Assembly (NCBI GenBank): GCA_002402295.1
Contig: DHFO01000059.1
Coordinates: forward strand, 21,691 to 33,918
DNA length: 12,228 bases
From: Caldiserica bacterium UBA4822
GTDB lineage: Bacteria; Caldisericota; Caldisericia; Cryosericales; Cryosericaceae
Direction of reading: 5' to 3'
Below the pieces are notes generated by a model. It worked only from the letters and a program-made list of their open reading frames with translations, had not been told where the DNA came from and did no database searches. Positions within the stretch are counted from its first letter, which is position 1, and the number at the start of each line of letters is the position of its first letter. The position numbers and the translations under genes are program-made. Positions 1 to 6,214 of this stretch are shown here, in pieces.

Positions 1-452
1 GTATGAATCGAACTGATGATAACACTGCCTTTTATCCCAATAGCAAACATTGGTAGGGCAAGCACTAGCAAGAGTATGCCGGGCAGGATGTTCGTCTCTC
101 CCTCAGACATGCTGATATGAGGCATAAATGTGAGATAACGTACTCCGATATTTCGCGTTGGACCACTGACCGTGGCTTTTATACCATGAGGAAGGCTCTT
201 TGTCACCGATCCGGAATACTCTTTGCCGTTGGAGGTGGTAAAACGATAAAACAGTTCCTACCGCGTGGCATCACGGGTATTACTATCGTCCTGCCCCGGA
301 CCCACAAAGATTCTCTGCTGATAATCGGTCACTTCACCTGTTGTTCTCTCCCCGATGATGCGGAGCGCCATCTCACTAATAGCAAAAGCAGCAAGTAGCA
401 GTGAGAGAAGAAGAGGTGTAGCTCCTTTTGTTAGTTTCTTCTTATGCCGCAT
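1..452 (-). pseudogene. DUF3592-like two-helix membrane protein, interrupted by in-frame TAG, truncated by window edge
   Basis: Reading leftward from the ATG at 452, the frame stays open to the window edge (150 codons) except for one amber TAG at 258-260, codon 65. The part before the stop has a basic start (MRHKKK), a membrane helix at about residues 11-28 and a soluble segment. The part after the stop continues the same protein: a segment with YRFTTSNGKEYSG and GVRYLTFMPHIS, resembling the beta-rich core of DUF3592 proteins, then a second helix (ILPGILLLVLALPMFAIG). TM, soluble core, TM is the usual DUF3592 layout, so both halves belong to one gene. The ATG at 452 has no Shine-Dalgarno. A better-placed ATG at 478, preceded by GGAG, is one base out of frame, which hints at a second lesion near 453-456. 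It lies downstream of the zinc-ribbon operon on the same strand. Readthrough cannot be excluded. Function unknown. Confidence 0.6.
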
Positions 453-603
453 AAGCGCACCGGTGTTTGAGATAGCATACTCTTTCTCCGTGGCTGGTAG
501 TATTATCTCACCACGGGAGAAACAGTGGCTTTGCCCCTCTTGGTTTTGTTTTCCTCATTTTACACAGAAGACTGCGTCGGCTCCTCAGCAAAGTTGCTTT
601 GCA
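453..603. other. Intergenic gap, possibly holding the damaged start of the DUF3592-like gene
   Basis: These 151 bases separate the large protease-like gene from the DUF3592-like gene. On the minus strand an ATG at 478 follows GGAGAAAGAGT, a plausible ribosome site. Its frame gives 15 codons, ending MLSQTPVRLCGIRRN then stop, and overlaps the ATG at 452. A missing base near 455 would join the two frames. Another ATG, near 552, opens a 16-codon frame (MRKTKPRGAKPLFLPW) without clear meaning. No promoter could be identified. Confidence 0.35.
588..602 (-). other. Short hairpin just after the stop codon of the 1168-residue gene
   Basis: On the minus strand the stop codon is followed at once by GCAAAG-CAA-CTTTGC, a perfect 6-base stem with a 3-base loop. 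No U-run follows, so it is not a standard intrinsic terminator. It could protect an mRNA 3' end or be chance. Confidence 0.25.
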
Positions 604-3600
604 TCAAGGAATCTGCTTCCACTCATAAACGTAATACGTCCCTGTGTAACCACCCGTCCATAATCTCTCCTGTTGCCCTTCGGTATTTCCATTGGGGATT
701 ACCGCAGAGATTGTATCATTAATAGATTTTGCATTCTTACTGCTGTATTTAACCGAGGAATAGATTTCAAAGAGACTCTTCTTGGCTGAATTAACGAACT
801 TCAGGTTTCCCCAGTCCGCCCGAGCGCTTCCACTTCCGTCAAAATACGAAACATTATCATCGGTAAATGATAGACTAAAGCTTATGGAAACTGTTTCTCC
901 TCCCTTAATCACATCAGGAGGGACCGACATGGTAAGCAGAGTGGCATAGCTTTCTCCGCTGAGCTGATCAGGATCTGGATAAGTATCCGTATCACCGATA
1001 TATCTGTGAGAGTAGCTGTAGCTGCCCGGTGAGGATGACGCGCGTACCTGATAAATACCACCTTTGTTTGTATTATCGATATCAGCTTTTTGATCTTGGG
1101 GGATTGTATCGACTAGCACCCATGCATATTTAGAATCCTCTGGCTGCTGTGGTTCGGTTGTTGGTTGAGAGGTTGCTGGCGGCACTGTAGGTGTTGCTAG
1201 GCCTTTTTGCTCCAATATGATCCGCACGCTATCGGAGGAGAGCGCTTTTCCTGTATTATCATACAATGTTAACTTGGCACTATATTCACCGACTTCCACA
1301 TATGTATGGGGAATTTCGGAAGAGCTTCCACCAGTAGTCCGCTGTGCAGGCGAACCATCGCCAAAATTCCATTCAAAGTCATAATCTCCGGCAGGAGATG
1401 CCTTGGCTGAGAAGGGATGCTCCACCTGACTGCTATTCTTGTCCAGTTCATGGTAAACAGTCGCTGGACCTAAAATCTCGACCCTTGCATCAGCTTTGAT
1501 ATCCGCTGACTGGTATTCGTGAACGAGTTTTCCGTCCTTGAAAATCTTAATGTTAACCGATACTTTGTCGGGCGGCAGGTCTTTCATTGGAGCATCCACC
1601 TGAAAGGCCTTACCGTTTTCTACCCGATCGATTTCAGACTGATAGTCTAGGTTGTCATTGATGGTTACCAGGGCGGTAAAAGGTTCATCGCCTGCATTTT
1701 GCTTTGGTAATGTCGGCGTGAACTTCAGCTTATCGCTGTTTTTCAGTGTTGTATTGCCCACCTTTTTCTCGATATCCTTTTGATTGTCCCATTTTAGTGT
1801 GGTCGAGGAAAGTACCACCTTTACGGTTTCATCAGCGCTCACAATGTTTTGATAAACAGCGATAAGCCCGAGAGATTCACCCAAGGCATAAGGGACGAGT
1901 GCATTTTTCAGACTTCCATCCGCCGAGTTTATGATGCCTGCGTGAGGCTCAAAGGATTCGCGGTCGGACATTTCAAGTCCGTTGAGACGATATACGTCAC
2001 CACGCATGGAAGCGGGGGTGCTTTCAAACCAGAATGAGCGCGTCAGGGCGGTTTCGTCCTTCCACATATATTCAGGCGTCAAACTGTACCTGAAAATCCC
2101 CACGCCGTTTTCGCTGATGTCCATCGTTGAGCTGACCTTTTCCCGGGGTATCGCCTTGGTATCAAGCAGTCCACCAGCGATAACTGTCACTTCAGGCATG
2201 AAGTTGCGAGTGAAAGCTTCCCTCCAGAAGTTCAGATAGGCTGTTTCGGCTGATTCATTCAGCTTATCCTGTACATATTTGTCAAATACGACATTAATGC
2301 TTGAAACCATGCTGTAATTCCCGGTGACAGTATTCCACATCTCCTTAAAGGCATCTTTCCGCTCCGCACTATTTGGCTGCCGGGTAGCCAGGACATAATC
2401 CAAATAGGATGATATTCCGTAATCGTGGCTGCCGTTACTTGCATAATAGGGACGATTTGCCTCAATAGAAGGGTGGATTGGCGCACCAATTCCTATGCTT
2501 GTACCGATAAAACGACCCGCATACTCTGCAGTTGCCTCCATAAACCAGGCGCTATTTGCAAAGAAACGGTAAACCTCAGTGGTATTTCCAGTAAAACGAT
2601 TGTCGAGAAGATCTTTAAGTCCGGTAGTTGACATATACAGTTGCTTTAGACCAAGCGAACGGTATTGAACAGTGTGGAACAACTCATGAGCGCAGGTAGA
2701 TACAAGATCATCTTCTGGATATTGTGAAGGCATGATGATATTACCGGTTGTGGCACTTTTGGCCTGGGCTCCGGTATTATTGTAGCGTGGATCAATGTAC
2801 ACATTGATGGGATCAGGAACATCCTCAGTAACGGGATTCTCTCCAGGAGAGCCTGACACTAGCCTTTTCTTTGAAAATGTAGTGACTTTGTCCGCCCCAA
2901 ACAGGTCTTCATATTTCTGATAAGCGGTAGAAAAAGTTGCCGCCATGAGATAGGCCTTATCGGTGAGGTATGGGTCATTTTTCGCATCAGACTCCCTGTA
3001 ATACACGATTACTCTTTCGTTTTTATCCGTTACTCTGAGAAATTCTTCTGTTGTCGCATCCTTAACGTTGACCCAGAGGTCCTGGCTTAGCTCAACAACT
3101 TCGTCTGTAGCCTCCCCTAGTTTTTCAGTGGCATAATCAATTCTCTTACTGGCTTCATCGACCGTATTCTGTGCCAGTCTTCCTAAGCCTGTTCGCATAT
3201 CACTGACAAAGCGCCTGAAACTGCTGAAATGAGTAGTGGAAAGATAGACGCGGGCTTGCTCTTGGTCATACCAGGTTTCGGCCGAAACCCAAAGACCTGA
3301 GAACTCGTTGTAAATCTGAAAGGCTGAGTGATCCGCCTCCTCGGCGTCCGTCGCGTTGATGCCGAAGTATACCGGTTTTTGAAAAAACAGGTGACCACCG
3401 TCAGGTCCGGTGATTTCGTACTCTTCAGCTACAGTCCAGTATGGACTGTCATCGAACGAGGGTGCGTCGTATTTATATATCACTATTTCCTGATCGTGCA
3501 TTACGCTGCCTGCTGGTGCAATGAAGACAAAGCCCTCGCCCTCGACGATACTCTCCTTTGTCGGGGTCAGCATAGTCCTTTTAAGTTCGGTTTTCGTGTT

Positions 3601-4110
3601 TTCCAAGAATTCGTGTTTTACGGTCTCTTTTTTGAAAAGAGGCGGATTCGCAAGTAGAACCTCTTTTTTCCCTGCCGAAATATCTTGTGGAACTAACAAT
3701 GTGATTGTATTCTCTCCCCAATCAATGATGGGGGTATCCTTGCCGTCGATAGCGGCCCGGCAGTTTTCTGGATCATAATAGCCAAAGCCCTCCCCGCTAA
3801 TGGTGATCGCCCTGTTCGCATAAGGCTGTCCGCCTATACCTTCGATGTGTACAGCTGTTCGCATGGACAGGAGGGAATCCATTAGTTCTGGCAATTGTGT
3901 CGCCAGCAGAGCGATGACCAGCACCACAGCAACCAATGAAATAACGAGTTTTGCATGAGGAGTTTTACGCTTTTTACTAGTAGCCGGTGGTGGAGTGGAG
4001 GAATTAGTTTGCATCGTATCGGGTGATCTCTGAACCTCAGCTTCGCAGGAGGGACAGAATTTGGCGTTTGGATTCAACTGTACGCCAGAGTTTATGCGGT
4101 TGTTTTTCAT
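604..4110 (-). CDS. Large membrane-anchored putative zinc metalloprotease with TIG-like and PKD-like domains
   Basis: This is a 1168-residue protein. The start is the ATG at 4110, with AAGGAG about 9 bases upstream overlapping the previous gene's stop. Residues 1-25 look like the second half of a zinc ribbon: LNPNAKFCPSC has C19 and C22, but the first pair is replaced by R5 and S8. A Pro/Thr/Ser linker and KKRK lead to one membrane helix at about 54-72, so the rest should lie outside the cytoplasm (positive-inside rule). An IPT/TIG-like segment follows at about 86-160. HELFH at 475-479 is an HExxH zinc motif, and WFMEATAEY (E525, E529) downstream fits the third zinc ligand of gluzincin-type peptidases. 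A PKD-like domain (WNFGDGS, then HTYVEVGEY) spans about 880-965, followed by a Thr/Pro linker at 972-990 and an unrecognised C-terminal domain. It is probably co-transcribed with the 229-residue gene. Protease activity is inferred from motifs only, and the substrate is unknown. Confidence 0.85.
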   Translation of the reverse strand: MKNNRINSGVQLNPNAKFCPSCEAEVQRSPDTMQTNSSTPPPATSKKRKTPHAKLVISLVAVVLVIALLATQLPELMDSLLSMRTAVHIEGIGGQPYANRAITISGEGFGYYDPENCRAAIDGKDTPIIDWGENTITLLVPQDISAGKKEVLLANPPLFKKETVKHEFLENTKTELKRTMLTPTKESIVEGEGFVFIAPAGSVMHDQEIVIYKYDAPSFDDSPYWTVAEEYEITGPDGGHLFFQKPVYFGINATDAEEADHSAFQIYNEFSGLWVSAETWYDQEQARVYLSTTHFSSFRRFVSDMRTGLGRLAQNTVDEASKRIDYATEKLGEATDEVVELSQDLWVNVKDATTEEFLRVTDKNERVIVYYRESDAKNDPYLTDKAYLMAATFSTAYQKYEDLFGADKVTTFSKKRLVSGSPGENPVTEDVPDPINVYIDPRYNNTGAQAKSATTGNIIMPSQYPEDDLVSTCAHELFHTVQYRSLGLKQLYMSTTGLKDLLDNRFTGNTTEVYRFFANSAWFMEATAEYAGRFIGTSIGIGAPIHPSIEANRPYYASNGSHDYGISSYLDYVLATRQPNSAERKDAFKEMWNTVTGNYSMVSSINVVFDKYVQDKLNESAETAYLNFWREAFTRNFMPEVTVIAGGLLDTKAIPREKVSSTMDISENGVGIFRYSLTPEYMWKDETALTRSFWFESTPASMRGDVYRLNGLEMSDRESFEPHAGIINSADGSLKNALVPYALGESLGLIAVYQNIVSADETVKVVLSSTTLKWDNQKDIEKKVGNTTLKNSDKLKFTPTLPKQNAGDEPFTALVTINDNLDYQSEIDRVENGKAFQVDAPMKDLPPDKVSVNIKIFKDGKLVHEYQSADIKADARVEILGPATVYHELDKNSSQVEHPFSAKASPAGDYDFEWNFGDGSPAQRTTGGSSSEIPHTYVEVGEYSAKLTLYDNTGKALSSDSVRIILEQKGLATPTVPPATSQPTTEPQQPEDSKYAWVLVDTIPQDQKADIDNTNKGGIYQVRASSSPGSYSYSHRYIGDTDTYPDPDQLSGESYATLLTMSVPPDVIKGGETVSISFSLSFTDDNVSYFDGSGSARADWGNLKFVNSAKKSLFEIYSSVKYSSKNAKSINDTISAVIPNGNTEGQQERLWTGGYTGTYYVYEWKQIP

Positions 4111-4125
4111 AATCGAATTCTCCTT

Positions 4126-4815
4126 TTACTTGAGCAGGGGGCATTTACAGCGCCAGCACACATCGTCGTTTATGTCGCATAAAGTACCGCAGGCGCTGCA
4201 AAAGATAATGCTGTCATTGGATTTGTCATACTTTTCATAAGAATTTAACCCCGCGTGATGACGTACCTGGTCACCTACCCGAAAATAGTCATAGAGTGTC
4301 GTATCATCCTCAGCAGTAATCCGATGCGTTTTCCCGTGTTCATCCCGCACAAGCACTGCGTACTCAGTATAGTAGTGGATTTCATAGTCATTATTACCGC
4401 TTCCAGTACTCTGGCGGCGATTTTTCTTCTTATGGGTTTTATCTACCACCACGCCATCCCAGGTTTTACTTCTCTTTCTGGCTATGATGGTATAGAGTGC
4501 GATAATCAGGAACATGCCACCGATTCCCAGACCGATATACAAAGCCTGGGGGTTCTCCATTTCATTGCTTGTTTCGCCGTATACATAAAAACCGACGACT
4601 GCGGCAACAGCCAGTATAATGGAAAAAACAGCTGACCAACGGTTCGTATTCTTGAGATATCCGGCAAATGTCGGGTCGTGAATCCGACTTGAGTAACCAA
4701 TACCTCCAACATTCACAGTAGGTTGAGTGTCTGTGGAGGCGTTAATTTGCGCACCACATCCTTCGCAAAACCGGGCTTTATCCAGAATAGCGGTTCCACA
4801 ATGTTCACAATACAT
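4126..4815 (-). CDS. Membrane protein with zinc ribbons at both ends
   Basis: This is a 229-residue protein of unknown function. The start is set at the ATG at 4815 because AGGAGG lies 7 bases upstream and the protein then begins MYCEHCG, the typical start of a zinc-ribbon protein. A longer frame back to 4872 has no such support. Residues C3/C6 and C17/C20 form an N-terminal zinc ribbon. Two membrane helices lie at about 60-79 and 91-112. A charged soluble domain follows at about 115-200, with the segment YFRVGDQVRHHAGLNSYEKY. C206/C209 and C220/C223 form a second ribbon at the C-terminus. With two helices and a basic stretch after the second (RKRSK), both ribbons probably face the cytoplasm. 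The gene ends 15 bases before the large protease-like gene, whose ribosome site abuts this stop codon, so the two are probably one transcript. The soluble part resembles domains in other zinc-ribbon membrane proteins, but I cannot name the family firmly. Confidence 0.85.
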   Translation of the reverse strand: MYCEHCGTAILDKARFCEGCGAQINASTDTQPTVNVGGIGYSSRIHDPTFAGYLKNTNRWSAVFSIILAVAAVVGFYVYGETSNEMENPQALYIGLGIGGMFLIIALYTIIARKRSKTWDGVVVDKTHKKKNRRQSTGSGNNDYEIHYYTEYAVLVRDEHGKTHRITAEDDTTLYDYFRVGDQVRHHAGLNSYEKYDKSNDSIIFCSACGTLCDINDDVCWRCKCPLLK

Positions 4816-4822
4816 GATTATT

Positions 4823-4828
4823 CCTCCT
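4823..4828 (-). promoter_or_regulatory. Strong Shine-Dalgarno (AGGAGG) fixing the start at 4815
   Basis: AGGAGG on the minus strand, 7 bases before the ATG, selects this start over the upstream in-frame ATG at 4872. That upstream ATG would add 19 residues ahead of the zinc ribbon. Confidence 0.75.
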
Positions 4829-4887
4829 GTCCGTTTGATATTCGTGAGGCTTTCGTACAGCTTTTGATGCAACCATCATGCTATTCT

Positions 4888-6059
4888 GTAACGATAGGAA
4901 TAATCCCGGTTTCATTTGTAAGTTTACAACGAAATAGATGAGAAGGAAAACGTCGGGAGTGGGGAGGATGCGTGGACAACGAACCTTCGGGGATGTCGAG
5001 TTCGAGTACAAGAAGAGAAGGACGCGCCGGGAAGTGTTTCTCGATCAGATGGAAACAGTGGTGCCCTGGAAAGAATGGGCCGCACTCATTAAGCCGTATT
5101 ACCCCAAGGAGAGCATGGACGTCTTCCCAAAGGCATTGAAGTCATGCTGCGCATGTATCTGTTGCATGGTTGGTTTTCTCTCTGATGAGATGCTGGAAGA
5201 TGCCCTGTACGACAGTCAGTCCATGCGCAGATTCGTGGGCATCAACCTGCTGGAAGAAGACGTCCCCGATGCAACTACCCTCCTCAAGTTCCGTCATCTG
5301 CTGGAGCAGCATGATCTCACCAGCAGGATGTTCCATGAGCTGAACGAGACGCTGTCACGAAGAGGCTGTCTCATGAAAGAGGGAACCATTGTTGATGCTA
5401 CCATTAGTGCAGCTCCTTGGTTCCACCAAGAACAAAGAAGGGCGGCGTGACCCAGAAATGCACCAGACGAATAAAGGCAACCAGTGGTATTTTGGGATGA
5501 AAACCACATCGGTGTGGACAAGGAGAGCGGCATGGTTCATACCGTCCTGGCTACAGCAGCCAATGAGCATGATAGCGCCTGTACCTCACAACTCCTGCAT
5601 GGGGAAGAAACAGTCGTCTATGGTGACACAGGCTATACCGGCGTCAGTGAACGGCCTGAAATCAAGAATCAACATGGACGCGTAGAGTGGAAGATCGCCC
5701 TGCGCCACAGTGTCCTTACCCGGATGAAGGATGGACCTGACAAGGATGCTGTGGTGCAAGCTGAACATGAGAAAGCCTCCGTGCGTGCAAAGGTGGAGCG
5801 CCAGTTCCATATTGGGGGGAATCTCTTCGGGTTTCGCAAGGTGCGGTACCGTGGCCTTGCCAAGAACCACAGTTTGTTGTATATGCTCTTTTTCTCTGCC
5901 AATCTTGTGCTCTATTCCAGGCAAGCCATGGTGCAGCAGGGATCATGATGCCACCAGAGGGGAGACCATGCTCTCACTTCAAGAAAGTGCTTGAAAAAGA
6001 GGGTTCCAGCAGGCCTTTCTTCGTAACTACTCCGTCTGTAACTTGAAACCTGCCGTTAC
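4888..6059 (+). mobile_element. IS5-family insertion sequence (decayed; boundaries tentative)
   Basis: The element is identified by its transposase, which aligns in memory with the IS5 InsH protein across its whole length. The ends are uncertain. The best candidate inverted repeat is GTAACGATAGG at 4888-4898 against the reverse complement of CCTGCCGTTAC at 6049-6059, matching 9 of 11 positions. This gives about 1.17 kb, near the usual 1.2 kb of IS5. A second shared heptamer, GGTTTCA at 4909-4915 and TGAAACC at 6044-6050, lies at different distances from the two ends. No convincing 4-base target duplication was found, consistent with an old insertion or wrong ends. The element sits between the zinc-ribbon operon and guaA. 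Confidence 0.5.
4968..5948 (+). pseudogene. IS5-family DDE transposase with four frame changes
   Basis: The protein starts at the ATG at 4968 (MRGQRTFGDVEF, like the IS5 start), with GGAG about 9 bases upstream. Taken as frames by position modulo 3, homology runs as follows: frame 0 to about 5108 (YYPK); frame 2 from about 5111 to 5179 (HGRLPKGIEVMLRMYLLHGW); frame 0 to 5417 (SDEMLEDALYD to VDATISAAP); frame 1 at 5419-5505 (GSTKNKEGRRDPEMHQ); then frame 0 to the TGA at 5946. The shifts are a lost base in a G run near 5109, a gained T or lost CT in TTTTCTCTCT near 5178, a gained base near 5418, and a lost C near 5504. Read across them, the protein is about 326 residues, normal for the IS5 group. 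It keeps the DDE residues: D in VDAT, D in GDTGY and E in KVERQF. As read it would give only a short altered product ending at the TGA at 5448. Decay is likelier than programmed shifting. Confidence 0.85.
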
Positions 6060-6077
6060 TGGGGGATAACCCAGTAA
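6056..6077. repeat. Perfect 8-base inverted repeat at the IS right flank
   Basis: TTACTGGG-GGATAA-CCCAGTAA forms a perfect 8-base stem with a 6-base loop. It overlaps the last bases of the proposed IS end. Neither side has a T-run, so it is not a typical intrinsic terminator. It may be part of the IS end, a protein site or a structure near the end of guaA transcripts. Confidence 0.5.
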
Positions 6078-6159
6078 AAGGAGGCATTAATCAGTGGTTC
6101 CCTAGATAATCCAAATGAGTAATTACAAAAGGACCTGTAGCACGCTTTTAGTACGGTCA

Positions 6160-6207
6160 GCAAAAAACAAACCCAGAAACCACGTTATATCAATGGTCTC
6201 ATGGTTT
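6160..6207 (-). terminator. Possible intrinsic terminator after guaA
   Basis: About 8 bases after the guaA stop, the minus strand can form AAACCATG with CGTGGTTT (8 pairs, one G-U) around a 15-base loop. CTGGGTTTG and a run of six T follow. The stem is AT-rich and a few bases separate it from the T-run, so it would be a moderate terminator. Confidence 0.45.
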
Positions 6208-6214
6208 TTGACTG

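Noticed and set aside
4816..4872. Upstream extension of the 229-residue protein (start at 4872)
   Set aside because: The 19 added residues precede the canonical zinc-ribbon start and include the perfect AGGAGG ribosome site.
5410..5510. Programmed ribosomal frameshifting in the transposase
   Set aside because: No slippery A-rich heptamer is present, four shifts would be needed, and IS5-group transposases normally use one frame.
5389..5685. Separate 98-codon gene inside the IS
   Set aside because: Only the segment at 5419-5505 resembles protein, and it is the out-of-frame middle of the transposase. The rest of the frame is unrelated.
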